From contig JAFVSN010000053.1 in the NCBI GenBank assembly GCA_017503735.1, positions 49,421 through 113,420 of the forward strand: a DNA stretch of 64,000 nt, in the 5' to 3' direction. This document shows, in pieces, positions 9,171 through 17,586 of this stretch. This stretch comes from Lachnospiraceae bacterium. GTDB taxonomy: Bacteria; Bacillota; Clostridia; Lachnospirales; Lachnospiraceae. Position 1 is the first letter of the stretch. Every line of letters begins with the position of its first letter. The position numbers and the translations under genes were made by a program. Below the pieces are notes generated by a model. The model was not told where the DNA came from. It was given only the letters and a program-made list of their open reading frames with translations, and did not search any database.

Positions 9171-9566
9171 ATGAATGTGCTGGAGCTGTTGCATGAAGTG
9201 ATGCAAATTGTAGTGGAAATTGCGATTCTTATCTTTGAATTTATCGGAATCGGTGTCATTATCTGCTCCGGTATCAAGGGGTTTGTGTACTATATCAGAA
9301 AGAATCCGAATGTGAAGCTGACGTTGGCACATGGCCTTGAAATCGGTTTGGAGTTCAAACTTGGCAGTGAGATTTTAAAAACGGTAATCGTCAGAGAGTG
9401 GGAGGAGATACTGACAGTTGGTGCGATTATTGCATTAAGGGCAGCTTTGACCTTCCTGATTCATTGGGAAATCAAAGAAGAAAATAAACATAAAAGCGAG
9501 CAGGAAGAAAAACTGCAAAGAAGTCATTTGCTGGGAGGAAAAGGGAGCAATAAGAGTAAAGAATAG
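9171..9566 (+). CDS. DUF1622-family membrane protein
   Basis: A 131-residue protein with the pattern of the DUF1622 family: an N-terminal helix (about residues 10-37) followed by a conserved amphipathic segment with L-A-H-G-L-E-I-G-L-E-F-K-L-G-S-E-I-L-K-T, then a second hydrophobic helix (about 83-103). The C-terminal 30 residues are highly charged. The family has no assigned biochemical function. AAGGAGGA precedes ATG 9171. The next gene, fhs, starts 42 bases downstream with its own strong ribosome site; no terminator separates them. Confidence 0.75.
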   Translation: MNVLELLHEVMQIVVEIAILIFEFIGIGVIICSGIKGFVYYIRKNPNVKLTLAHGLEIGLEFKLGSEILKTVIVREWEEILTVGAIIALRAALTFLIHWEIKEENKHKSEQEEKLQRSHLLGGKGSNKSKE

Positions 9567-9608
9567 GGGTGTTTGAGACACCACCGTAAAAATAAGGAGG
9601 ACGGTCAA

Positions 9609-11279
9609 ATGAAGACTGATATTGAAATTGCACAGGAAGCGGTGATGCAACCGATTAAAGAGGTTGCGGCGCAACTTGGAATCACAGAGGATGAGCTTGA
9701 TTTTTACGGCAAGTACAAGGCAAAGTTTACGGATGAACTTTGGGACAGAGTAAAAGGCAATCCGAACGGTAAGCTTGTGCTTGTAACTGCAATTAATCCG
9801 ACTCCGGCAGGAGAGGGTAAGACTACCACTACCGTTGGTCTCGGTCAAGCCTTCGGAAAACTGGGGAAGAAGGCGGTTATCGCACTTCGTGAGCCTTCTC
9901 TCGGCCCGTGTTTCGGTGTAAAGGGCGGTGCTGCAGGCGGCGGTTATGCTCAGGTAGTTCCGATGGAGGATTTGAACCTTCATTTTACCGGAGATTTCCA
10001 CGCAATTACCTCCGCAAACAACTTACTTGCGGCTATGTTAGATAATCACATCCAGCAGGGAAATGCTCTTCGAATTGACACGAAGCAGGTGATTTGGAAG
10101 CGTTGTCTGGATATGAATGACCGTGCGCTTCGTAACATCATCATCGGTATGGGCAAGAAGGCCGATGGTGTGGTAAGAGAAGATCACTTCATCATTACCG
10201 TTGCTTCCGAGATTATGGCGATTCTTTGTCTTGCTGCCGATATGGAGGATTTAAAGGCACGTCTGGGGCGTATTATTGTTGCATATGATTATGACGGAAA
10301 GCCGGTTACGGCGGCACAGTTAAATGCGGTAGGTTCTATGGCGGCTCTTTTAAAAGATGCTCTTCGCCCGAACCTTATCCAGACTCTGGAACATACTCCG
10401 GCCATCGTTCACGGCGGTCCGTTTGCGAATATCGCTCACGGCTGTAACAGTGTTCGTGCAACCAGAACCGCATTAAAGCTTGCGGATTATGTGATTACCG
10501 AGGCCGGCTTCGGCGCAGACCTGGGTGCCGAAAAGTTCCTTGACATCAAGTGCCGTATGGCAGGTCTTAAGCCGGATGCGGTGGTACTTGTGGCTACGGT
10601 ACGAGCCCTTAAGTATAACGGTGGTGTGGCTAAGGCAGACCTTGGTGCAGAGAACGTGGAGGCATTAAAGAAGGGTATCGTAAACTTAGAAAAGCATATT
10701 GAGAATTTACAGAAGTACAAGGTGCCGGTAGTGGTAACCTTGAACCGCTTCATTACCGATTCCCCGGCAGAGCTTGCATTTGTGAAGGAGTTCTGTGAGG
10801 CAAGAGGTGCAGAGTTCGCTCTTTCCGATGTATGGGAAAAGGGTGGCGACGGCGGCGTAGAGCTTGCCAACAAGGTACTTGAGACCTTAGAAACCAAGGA
10901 AAGCTTTTTTGAGCCGATTTATAAGGATGAGCTTTCCTTAAAGGAAAAGATTGAAACCATCGCAAAGGAAATTTACGGTGCAGGCAGTGTGACTTACGAT
11001 CCGTCTGCGGAAAAGGCTATTGCAAAGATTGAGGCGATGGGCTTCGGTAACGTGCCGGTATGTATGGCAAAGAACCAGTATTCCTTATCCGATGATCAGA
11101 CAAAGCTGGGACGTCCGGAAGGCTTTAACGTAAATATCCGTGAAGCGTATATTTCTGCCGGCGCAGGATTTATGGTTGCTATTACCGGTACTATTATGAC
11201 CATGCCGGGACTTCCAAAGACTCCGGCTGCGGAGCGCATCGATGTGGACGAATCCGGCAAAATCACCGGGTTGTTCTAG
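9609..11279 (+). CDS. fhs: Formate--tetrahydrofolate ligase
   Basis: A 556-residue cytoplasmic enzyme that makes 10-formyltetrahydrofolate from formate, tetrahydrofolate and ATP, feeding one-carbon metabolism and, in acetogens, the methyl branch of the Wood-Ljungdahl pathway. The P-loop [10 protein letters not shown] is near residue 65. The conserved [20 protein letters not shown] segment and the C-terminal [10 protein letters not shown] region are intact. The frame is open from 9573, but ATG 9609 follows AAGGAGGACGG with normal spacing and gives the usual N-terminus. A palindromic element with a terminator-like hairpin follows the stop. Confidence 0.97.
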   Translation: MKTDIEIAQEAVMQPIKEVAAQLGITEDELDFYGKYKAKFTDELWDRVKGNPNGKLVLVTAINPTPAGEGKTTTTVGLGQAFGKLGKKAVIALREPSLGPCFGVKGGAAGGGYAQVVPMEDLNLHFTGDFHAITSANNLLAAMLDNHIQQGNALRIDTKQVIWKRCLDMNDRALRNIIIGMGKKADGVVREDHFIITVASEIMAILCLAADMEDLKARLGRIIVAYDYDGKPVTAAQLNAVGSMAALLKDALRPNLIQTLEHTPAIVHGGPFANIAHGCNSVRATRTALKLADYVITEAGFGADLGAEKFLDIKCRMAGLKPDAVVLVATVRALKYNGGVAKADLGAENVEALKKGIVNLEKHIENLQKYKVPVVVTLNRFITDSPAELAFVKEFCEARGAEFALSDVWEKGGDGGVELANKVLETLETKESFFEPIYKDELSLKEKIETIAKEIYGAGSVTYDPSAEKAIAKIEAMGFGNVPVCMAKNQYSLSDDQTKLGRPEGFNVNIREAYISAGAGFMVAITGTIMTMPGLPKTPAAERIDVDESGKITGLF

Positions 11280-11308
11280 GGATGTATCATTCCGCTTATG
11301 CAAATACA

Positions 11309-11554
11309 GGCCAAATGTTAGAGTTTTCCTACGAGAACCCGCTCTCGCTCATGCGGAGACGTAGCAGATACTAGGTTCGAAAGAACTTCATAAAGTAAAG
11401 TTTCGCTTGCGAAACTTTTGCGCCGAGCGCAGTCGCTTGCGACAAATACAGTTTGCGCGAGTGCGCATCCTACGGAGTAAAAAGGCGGAACGTTGTGTTC
11501 CGCCTTTTCCAACATTTCCTTATGGTTCTCTTTAGGAAAATCTAACATTTGGCC
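11309..11554. repeat. 246-bp element with long terminal inverted repeats and internal hairpins
   Basis: The ends 11309-11339 and 11524-11554 are 31-base inverted repeats, both reading inward GGCCAAATGTTAGA then TTTTCCT then GAGAACC with small differences. Between them lies a chain of perfect small hairpins: GTTC-GAAA-GAAC (11375-11386), AAAGTTTCG-CTTG-CGAAACTTT (11397-11418), GTCGC-TT-GCGAC (11432-11443), TGCGC-GAGT-GCGCA (11454-11467), and a terminator-like stem (11479-11508) with A residues on one side and T on the other. It fills the gap between fhs and the Nudix gene. No transposase or flanking target duplication is seen. It may be a MITE-like repeat, a structured RNA, or a bidirectional terminator for fhs. 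A 76-codon minus-strand frame inside it is probably spurious. Confidence 0.7.
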
Positions 11555-11666
11555 TTTCTGGTTTTTGAAAAGGGGCGGAATGATACTGAATACCTAGAGG
11601 GCAGGAGTGATTTTGCACGGAGTTGTAGAAAAATAAAGATTTTTGTTTTTAGAGAGGAAATAAAAC

Positions 11667-12146
11667 ATGGACATTTTATTTCGTACAGAGGAATATGTGT
11701 TTTCGTACCGGGTTGCGGGTATTTGCATGTATAACGGGAAGGTGTTGTTGCAAAAAACTACCAACGATACAGCGTTTGCTTTTCCGGGTGGACATGTTGT
11801 CTTTGGAGAAACCAATGCACAGACGCTTGCAAGAGAGTTTCAAGAGGAAATTGGTGTTGATATTTCAGTAGGTGATTTGAAATGGGTGGCAGAGATTTTT
11901 TTCCCATGGGGCAATAAACCATGCCATCAAATCTGTCTTTACTATATGGTGGAGGTTACAACCGATAACATTCCGTTTGATGGTATGTTTTTGGGAAAGG
12001 AAAAATTAGAAGGAAGAAACTTCGATTTGGAATTTCACTGGGTTCCGGTATCGGAATTGGGGAATATAGAGATTTACCCAACCAATGTGGTGGAACTTAT
12101 GAATCAGATTAATCAAGGAGTACAGCATTTTATTTACCGGGAGTAA
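11667..12146 (+). CDS. Nudix hydrolase
   Basis: A 159-residue cytoplasmic Nudix-family pyrophosphohydrolase. The Nudix box is complete: G-H-V-V-F-G-E, then seven residues, then R-E-F-Q-E-E-I-G-V, carrying the metal-binding glutamates. Substrates of this family are nucleoside diphosphates linked to another group; which one is not determined by the box. GAGGAAAT lies upstream of ATG 11667. The next gene is also a likely nucleotide pyrophosphatase, beginning 52 bases later, so the two may form a nucleotide-sanitation pair. No other feature was recognised between the palindromic element and this start. Confidence 0.85.
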   Translation: MDILFRTEEYVFSYRVAGICMYNGKVLLQKTTNDTAFAFPGGHVVFGETNAQTLAREFQEEIGVDISVGDLKWVAEIFFPWGNKPCHQICLYYMVEVTTDNIPFDGMFLGKEKLEGRNFDLEFHWVPVSELGNIEIYPTNVVELMNQINQGVQHFIYRE

Positions 12147-12198
12147 AACGAAGCCAATAAAGAACAGGGAATAACACGGAATTCGGGGAAGAAAACAA

Positions 12199-13080
12199 AT
12201 GAAACTATTATACGGTACCACAAATAACGGCAAGCTTCAGGCAATGAAGAATGCCCTGAAGGATTTTGATATAGAACTTATCGGTTTGAATGATATGAAA
12301 GGGAAACTTCCGAAGATTATGGAAGACGGAACTACGCCATTGGAAAATGCGGAGCTTAAAGCCAGAGCATATTTTGAGGCGTTTCATATGCCGGTGTTTT
12401 CTTGCGATAGCGGTTTGTATTTTGAGGAACTGTCGGAGGAAGAACAGCCGGGGCTTCAGGTGCGGAGAATCGGTGGGAATGAGCTGACGGACGAGGAAAT
12501 GATAGAGCATTATGCCGCTTTGGCAAAGAAGCATGGAGGGAAAATTACCGGGAGGTATCGGAATGCGATTTACTTTATTCTGGACGAGAACCGACACTAT
12601 TCCGGTATGGATATGTCCATTGCCACGGAACCCTTTGTTTTGGTGGCAGAACCGCATCCGAAACGTGTGAAAGGCTTTCCCTTGGATTCCTTGTCGGTGG
12701 ATATCGCCACAGGAAAGTATTACTACGATTTGGAAGTAAAGGATGTCAGTACATCGGTGGACGACGGGGTGAGAGCGTTCTTTAGCGGGGCACTTGGAGG
12801 GAGACGAAAGAACAGCATGGATGAAATTATAGAACAAATGAAATTGTTATCTTCGACTGTTACGGAAGAAGAGTATGGCGCTAAACTTGAACAAGGATAT
12901 GAACTACTGGTGAGATTGCATGATTTGGGCGCAGATAAAGACAGTGTGTACCAACCGTTGCTTGCGTATCTTAACAGTTTAGAAGACGGTATATCATACA
13001 ATTTTATTGCAGATACGTTAGACTTTGTGGCTGGGTGGTGTTCCCCGGGAAAAAGCATTTGGAAAGAGAACATGAAATAA
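12199..13080 (+). CDS. RdgB/HAM1-like non-canonical purine NTP pyrophosphatase with C-terminal extension
   Basis: A 293-residue protein. Residues 1-200 resemble XTP/dITP diphosphatases, which remove deaminated purine nucleotides: the N-terminal Y-G-T-T-N-N-G-K-L segment matches the family's T-x-N-x-K substrate loop, C-D-S-G-L-Y-F matches the conserved D-S-G-L motif, and the K-G-F-P-L-D-S-L region fits the later conserved block. Most family members end near residue 200. Here about 90 extra residues follow (from N-S-M-D-E-I-I-E), helical in character and not recognised. ATG 12199 has a weak GGGGAAG ribosome site. It follows the Nudix gene in the same direction and overlaps an open but unused upstream extension of the next gene. 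Confidence 0.75.
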   Translation: MKLLYGTTNNGKLQAMKNALKDFDIELIGLNDMKGKLPKIMEDGTTPLENAELKARAYFEAFHMPVFSCDSGLYFEELSEEEQPGLQVRRIGGNELTDEEMIEHYAALAKKHGGKITGRYRNAIYFILDENRHYSGMDMSIATEPFVLVAEPHPKRVKGFPLDSLSVDIATGKYYYDLEVKDVSTSVDDGVRAFFSGALGGRRKNSMDEIIEQMKLLSSTVTEEEYGAKLEQGYELLVRLHDLGADKDSVYQPLLAYLNSLEDGISYNFIADTLDFVAGWCSPGKSIWKENMK

Positions 13081-13097
13081 AAAAGGGAGTTTTTACA

Positions 13098-13829
13098 ATG
13101 GATAACGAGTTTGAAACAAAGAATCCGAAGAAAAGAGAATCACTGCTAAAAGTGTTTGTAGACAGTTTTCTTACTTTGGTAGTTATTGTACTTATTGTAG
13201 GATTTTTGTTTACCTTAAAAAAGCATATGTATTGGCTTACGGTAATTATTGGGGGCGCATTTCTTTTGGTGATTGCTATCATAATGTTTGCGAGAGAGTT
13301 TGAGAAAGACCGAAAGCGAAATTTTTTGTTACCGATTATCACTTGTCTTATCGGTAGCGTTACGGTTTTTTGCGGGGTGATGTTAAAAAAAGACCCTGAG
13401 ATGGTGAAAGCGTTTGTTTTGAAGTATGCGCTGCTTTTCGCGATGATTCTGATTTTGAGTGTAGGTGTCGGATTCCTTTTCTACGCAATTACCGAACAGC
13501 GCAGAAAAAGGCGATACTGTACCGTAAGAGTATTTGGTGAGTGTTGTGGGTTCGCAACAAAATTTTCTTCTTCCCGGGGAGGACACAGGGTACATGCTCC
13601 GATTTATAAATTTTACTTTGGAGAAGAGGAGTACTGTGTTGCGGAAAAATCCTTTTCCAGATTTTTTAATCCGTTGGAAGGGGAAAAGCGTGAACTTTAT
13701 GTGGATACGGAAACCATGGACGAGATTTATGAGCCGATACGTTCCGGGAAGCTTAGAAAATTTACTTACGGACTAGGATTTTGTATTACCGTACTTTCAA
13801 TGCTTGGATTGCTTATGATGTACTATTGA
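13098..13829 (+). CDS. Multi-pass membrane protein of unknown function, DUF3592-like loop
   Basis: A 243-residue protein, not assigned a function. Four hydrophobic helices lie in the first 140 residues, a soluble region of about 80 residues follows (from C-T-V-R-V-F-G-E), and a fifth helix ends the protein. The soluble region, with P-I-Y-K-F-Y-F-G-E-E-E-Y and a later G-E-K-R-E-L-Y-V-D block, has the shape of DUF3592-type domains, but this is a tentative match. The frame opens at 13035, overlapping the previous gene; ATG 13098 follows AAAAAGGGAG and avoids the overlap. The downstream gene begins 53 bases after the stop. Confidence 0.6.
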   Translation: MDNEFETKNPKKRESLLKVFVDSFLTLVVIVLIVGFLFTLKKHMYWLTVIIGGAFLLVIAIIMFAREFEKDRKRNFLLPIITCLIGSVTVFCGVMLKKDPEMVKAFVLKYALLFAMILILSVGVGFLFYAITEQRRKRRYCTVRVFGECCGFATKFSSSRGGHRVHAPIYKFYFGEEEYCVAEKSFSRFFNPLEGEKRELYVDTETMDEIYEPIRSGKLRKFTYGLGFCITVLSMLGLLMMYY

Positions 13830-13882
13830 GAGATAAAAGAAAAATCATAAGATTCAAAATAGATAAGAACAGGAGAAGGATA

Positions 13883-14902
13883 ATGGAAAAAGACGATATT
13901 ATTATCAGAGAAGCGGTGATTCATATTTTGGATTCCATGGTAGGGATGCCAGTGTTGTCAGATTCCTTACTTGAAATGGGACCGGATTTGTGTGATTTTT
14001 TACGGAATCATATTTATAAGTTGCTGTCCGGGGATGAGTTGAAGAATTGTGTATTTGATACGGAAAGTTCCGAAGTGTATGCGGTTTTGCGGGATTTTAA
14101 GAAAGAGAATCTGATTCCGGTCAGCAAGCAGTTGGCAGGAAAGCTTTATGAGATTATGAACTCCAATATAGACATTCCGGCGGGGGATGTGTTTTTTGTA
14201 ACTTTCCAGGTGGAGTCAAGACAACATCTGGCGATCCTTAAAATGAATTATAAAGAAGTGTATGTGCATTACACGTCTCTCGGGGAGCAGGATGAGAATA
14301 TCAATGAGGTGATGAAGCAGACAGCGGCTTTGCCGCTGGCAGGAGGAAAGCTTTCCGAGGCTGTATTAATTGACCTTGAAGGGGATGCGGTACGACTGGT
14401 GGAAAAGAAGTTCCCGGTAAACGGAGAGAAAATCAATTACCTGTCGGAGCTTTTCTTACACTGTCATGCAAGAATGTCCCAGAAAACAAAGCTTGACCTT
14501 GTAACCAAGGCTGTGGAGCAGATTAATAAAAAGTATTATGATGATGACTTTGAACAGAAGATGAAGACGAAAAGTGTGCTCCATGAGGAGTGTGCCAAGG
14601 CAGAAGGTCCGATTAAGGTAGAGGAAATCGTTGAGAAGGTTTTTAAAGAAGCGGCACCGGAAATCAAAGAGGAGTTTGTGGAAAAGCTGGAAAAGTACAA
14701 GCTCCCGAAGGAAGAAATTAAACTTCAGAACGAGAAAACCACAAAGAAGCTTGAAAAGCAGTTTTTAACCACCGATAGCGGAATCGAGATTAACATTCCG
14801 ATGGAGGAGTACAACAACAAGCAGCATGTGGAGTTTATTACAAATCAGGACGGGACAATTTCGGTATTAATAAAGAACGTAAACCGTATTACAAGTAAGT
14901 AG
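13883..14902 (+). CDS. Nucleoid-associated protein (YejK/NdpA family)
   Basis: A 339-residue cytoplasmic protein resembling the 37-kDa nucleoid-associated YejK/NdpA family, which is poorly characterised in Bacillota. Visible features are the N-terminal I-I-R-E-A-V-I-H-I-L-D segment, the central beta-rich region around F-V-T-F-Q-V-E-S-R-Q-H-L-A-I-L-K-M, and a charged helical C-terminal third. The assignment rests on overall pattern rather than on a catalytic motif. ATG 13883 follows AGGAGAAGGATA; the open frame upstream of it has no comparable ribosome site. A hairpin shared with the convergent minus-strand gene lies just after the stop. Confidence 0.7.
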   Translation: MEKDDIIIREAVIHILDSMVGMPVLSDSLLEMGPDLCDFLRNHIYKLLSGDELKNCVFDTESSEVYAVLRDFKKENLIPVSKQLAGKLYEIMNSNIDIPAGDVFFVTFQVESRQHLAILKMNYKEVYVHYTSLGEQDENINEVMKQTAALPLAGGKLSEAVLIDLEGDAVRLVEKKFPVNGEKINYLSELFLHCHARMSQKTKLDLVTKAVEQINKKYYDDDFEQKMKTKSVLHEECAKAEGPIKVEEIVEKVFKEAAPEIKEEFVEKLEKYKLPKEEIKLQNEKTTKKLEKQFLTTDSGIEINIPMEEYNNKQHVEFITNQDGTISVLIKNVNRITSK

Positions 14903-14908
14903 ATGAAT

Positions 14909-14948
14909 GCCCTAAGGGATATCAATCGTTATGTCGGTCCTTTAGGGC
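14909..14948. terminator. Bidirectional terminator between convergent genes
   Basis: The arms 14909-14919 (GCCCTAAGGGA) and 14938-14948 (TCCTTTAGGGC) pair over 11 positions, with one imperfect pair, around an 18-base loop. The + strand continues TGTTTTAC. It lies immediately after the + strand stop at 14902 and overlaps the 3' end of the - strand gene (stop at 14922), so it probably serves both. Confidence 0.65.
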
Positions 14949-15185
14949 TGTTTTACATTCGATGTCAACGAGAATAATGTCCGGTCCGATTTGCTTGATG
15001 TTGCACCACGGAATGACATATTCACAGCATTCTCCGAAGAAACCAAAGAATTTCCCAGGACCCGGCACGATGATTTTTTCCAGACATCCGGTACATAGAT
15101 TGAATTCCACGTCGCCTACAAAGCCTAAGCGGGCGCAGTCCCTGCAGTTGATGACTTCCTTTTGCCTTAAGTCACAAAGACGCAT
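14922..15185 (-). CDS. YlmC/YmxH-family PRC-barrel sporulation protein
   Basis: The only minus-strand gene recognised: an 87-residue small protein of the YlmC/YmxH family. It has the typical N-terminus M-R-L-C-D-L-R-Q-K-E-V-I-N, the G-F-V-G-D-V-E-F segment of a PRC-barrel, and the I-P-W-C-N-I-K-Q-I-G-P-D-I-I-L-V-D block near the end. In Bacillus relatives lie in sporulation or division clusters, and the function is unknown. The start is ATG at 15185-15183, with GGAGG on the minus strand at 15199-15195. A minus-strand TATAAT occurs at 15218-15213. Its presence fits a spore-forming Clostridia ancestor. Confidence 0.85.
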   Translation of the reverse strand: MRLCDLRQKEVINCRDCARLGFVGDVEFNLCTGCLEKIIVPGPGKFFGFFGECCEYVIPWCNIKQIGPDIILVDIECKTALKDRHND

Positions 15186-15199
15186 GGTGATAATCCTCC

Positions 15200-15270
15200 A
15201 AAAAAACAGTATATTATACTATATGTCATTTCCCGAAAACATTGACGAAAAAGTATGTTTGTGATAAAGT
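15200..15270. promoter_or_regulatory. Divergent promoter region, YlmC-like gene and GGDEF gene
   Basis: On the minus strand a consensus TATAAT (15218-15213) precedes the YlmC-like gene, with no clear -35. On the plus strand TTGACG (15242-15247) is followed after 17 bases by the weak TAAAGT (15265-15270). The plus-strand promoter would place transcription start beyond 15242, supporting ATG 15311 as the GGDEF start. Confidence 0.4.
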
Positions 15271-15310
15271 CATAGTAATAGGTATTTTGTATCAGAAAAA
15301 GGGGAATTAT

Positions 15311-17431
15311 ATGAAACCGTTAAAGAAAAGAATTCGTGAATATATGTTGCAGGTTACCGGAACGCTGATGATTGTGGTTCTGGCTTTTGTTGTGTGCGTA
15401 CAAATATTAGGGGAACGACGCAGAGAGTATGAGAAATCGATTGAGGTTTTGGATCAAATCAAGCATTTTATTGTGGAGCATGTTATTTCGGAGGAGAGAG
15501 AGACCGGTGAGGAAGGCGGATATTCCAATATGTTTTCGCTGATTCAGGTGAACTCCGATGCGGATTATTATGTGATTTCGGAGAAAGACGGAAAGGTGCT
15601 CGGTACGACGGTAGATTCCGCGTTAGGGAGCTCCTGTGAAGAGATAGGGCTCAGTCTGAAAAAGGTAACGGAGGATACCGACGGATTTTATGAGAAGATT
15701 AACGGGTCTCTGGTTTATTGCGTGTTCCGGAAAATAGGAAACGAATTTGTAGGTCGTTGTGTTGACTGCGGTCAGATGTATCAACGGATACCGCCGACTG
15801 CAGGTTCGGCTTGTTTGTGTTCTCTTCTGATTATCAGCATTCTTACGTATGTGGTTAGTCGATATATGAACCGTTATGTAATAGACGGGATTTACGAGAT
15901 AAATGATAAACTCAGCCGCATTACGGAAGGAGATATGGATGTAAAAATCGATATCCGGACCAGTGAAGAATTTTCGGAACTGAGTGATTACATCAATACG
16001 ATGGTAGGTAGTCTTTCGGATTCTACCAGCAAGATATCGTATGTGTTAAGTAAGACGAACATGTTTATCGGAGTTTACGAATATAGAAAAGGTGCACGTC
16101 TGGTACATTGTACGGAGTATATTCCTCGTATTTTTTCGTTGGAATTGGACGAATGGAGATTATTGACTTCCGATTATGAACTGTTTGAACAGTATATTGA
16201 TAAGGTTCGAATGAATCCTTATCATGAGGAGCAGGGAGTCTATATCCTTTCCGAGGAACCGGAACAATATGTAAAGCTTGAGGAAATGGAAATCGGATCC
16301 GAAGTGTTCGGTGTCGTGATTGATGTTACGGAAGATATATTAAAACGACGCAAAATCGAAGCGGAACGGGATGTGGATTTGCTGACCGGATTGTATAACC
16401 GACGAGGGATGGAGACCCAGATGTCACTGCTGCTCCGAAGTCCGGAGAAGCTCGGATATGCGGCCTTTGTTATGATTGATGCAGACGGACTTAAGGGGAT
16501 TAACGATACGTTCGGACATGAGCTGGGAGATGCGTATTTAAAGAAAATCGGCGGTGTAATCAATAACTTCGGAATTCAGAGCAGCCTGTCGGCACGAATC
16601 GGCGGTGATGAGTTTGTTTTATTCCTATACGATTACGAAGATAAAGATGAGTTGTTGAATACCGTTCGCACGATAGAGTATATTCAGGGACACAGTTCGG
16701 CACGGCTGAATGAAAATCTTACAGTTCCGCTCCAATTTTCTTTCGGATACTGTATGATGAGGGCCGGAATGTCTTACGAGGAATTATTAAAGACAGCAGA
16801 CGAACGGATGTATGAAAATAAGCGAAAGAGAAAAGCTGAAAAGGCGGAAAAAGAAAAGAATGGAGGGATTCGTATGAGTTATTGTACGTATATCGCATCG
16901 GACTATCCGTTGCCTTCGGTTCGTAATGTGCATGATCTGACGTTGTCGGTAAATGAGGCATTGGCAATGGGAATCACAGATATTCCGGAACCTTATTTAC
17001 AACCGGGGTTTGATCGGGATGAGCCGGATGTTATTTTGTATTCCGACCGTGATGTCGAAATAAATACGGATACCGGAGAGCAAAAAGACGGAGATTACGA
17101 TGATGATTTTGCCTTATATCCTGCAGAAGGACTCAGTGATCTTTATACCGAAAAGAAGTATGCGGTTTATTTGGAATGGTGGCGGTATACGGAAGGCCGG
17201 GCAAAGAAGATTATTGAGTATATCAAAGAAAATCTGGAGCATACGGATGAGGTGGAAATCTGGCACATCTGGATGGGAGCAGGCGAAGCCCCTACGGTAC
17301 ACACCAAAAAGATTCCGATTGCTGATTTAAGTCCGGAGATTATTTGGGAAATCGACAGCAGAGAGATAAAATTCGAAACGGTGGAAGGTCATGAATTGAC
17401 GGAACAGTATCGATATGTGATAACGAAATAA
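15311..17431 (+). CDS. Membrane diguanylate cyclase (GGDEF) fused to a conserved C-terminal protein
   Basis: A 706-residue protein. Helix 1 (about residues 14-36) and helix 2 (about 160-185) flank an extracytoplasmic sensor region; a HAMP-like segment follows, then an unassigned region, then a GGDEF domain at about 355-510. It has D-L-L-T-G-L-Y-N-R-R-G and an intact G-G-D-E-F, so c-di-GMP synthesis is likely. The product-inhibition I-site R-x-x-D is absent: the equivalent residues are I-Q-S-S. From residue 522 the protein continues into about 185 residues starting M-S-Y-C-T-Y-I-A-S-D-Y-P-L-P, which has the look of a stand-alone Clostridia protein. The ATG there (16874) keeps GGAGGG seven bases upstream, so a second, shorter product is possible. 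ATG 15311 is preferred over the open extension to 15242, which overlaps the promoter. Confidence 0.85.
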   Translation: MKPLKKRIREYMLQVTGTLMIVVLAFVVCVQILGERRREYEKSIEVLDQIKHFIVEHVISEERETGEEGGYSNMFSLIQVNSDADYYVISEKDGKVLGTTVDSALGSSCEEIGLSLKKVTEDTDGFYEKINGSLVYCVFRKIGNEFVGRCVDCGQMYQRIPPTAGSACLCSLLIISILTYVVSRYMNRYVIDGIYEINDKLSRITEGDMDVKIDIRTSEEFSELSDYINTMVGSLSDSTSKISYVLSKTNMFIGVYEYRKGARLVHCTEYIPRIFSLELDEWRLLTSDYELFEQYIDKVRMNPYHEEQGVYILSEEPEQYVKLEEMEIGSEVFGVVIDVTEDILKRRKIEAERDVDLLTGLYNRRGMETQMSLLLRSPEKLGYAAFVMIDADGLKGINDTFGHELGDAYLKKIGGVINNFGIQSSLSARIGGDEFVLFLYDYEDKDELLNTVRTIEYIQGHSSARLNENLTVPLQFSFGYCMMRAGMSYEELLKTADERMYENKRKRKAEKAEKEKNGGIRMSYCTYIASDYPLPSVRNVHDLTLSVNEALAMGITDIPEPYLQPGFDRDEPDVILYSDRDVEINTDTGEQKDGDYDDDFALYPAEGLSDLYTEKKYAVYLEWWRYTEGRAKKIIEYIKENLEHTDEVEIWHIWMGAGEAPTVHTKKIPIADLSPEIIWEIDSREIKFETVEGHELTEQYRYVITK

Positions 17432-17453
17432 GAGTATGAAAAACGAGAGAAGA

Positions 17454-17482
17454 CGAGAGAGAACGTTTTCTCTCTTTTTTTT
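17454..17482 (+). terminator. Terminator after the GGDEF gene
   Basis: AGAGAGAA and TTTTCTCTCT form a short A/G-C/T stem with a tight loop around 17464, followed by a run of about eight T residues ending near 17482. It lies 22 bases after the GGDEF stop. Confidence 0.7.
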
Positions 17483-17560
17483 GAGTATGTTAGCACATCT
17501 TTTTTTGTATTTTCAACCTTGCGGCAAAGCTACCCCGGTTTGGACCGGAGGTATATAAAG

Positions 17561-17586
17561 TTTACAGATAACTTGACAGATGTAAA
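17561..17586 (+). promoter_or_regulatory. Candidate NiaR operator at nadA
   Basis: TTTACA (17561-17566) and TGTAAA (17581-17586) form an inverted repeat with centres 20 bases apart, straddling the -35 of the nadA promoter. The gene for a NiaR/YrxA-type repressor lies at the end of the same operon, and this family is known to repress NAD synthesis genes when nicotinate is present. Position and symmetry fit an operator, but the match to a family consensus was not tested. Confidence 0.35.

Noticed and set aside
9435-10001. 188-codon minus-strand frame across the fhs start
   Set aside because: It overlaps two convincing genes on the opposite strand and has no recognisable product.
11318-11548. 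76-codon minus-strand frame inside the palindromic element
   Set aside because: Its sequence is dictated by the inverted repeats and hairpins; no domain or ribosome site supports it. It could be revisited if copies elsewhere keep the frame.
16874-17431. Separate gene starting inside the GGDEF frame
   Set aside because: No stop codon separates it from the GGDEF part, so it is annotated as the C-terminal part of one protein; independent initiation is kept as a finding.
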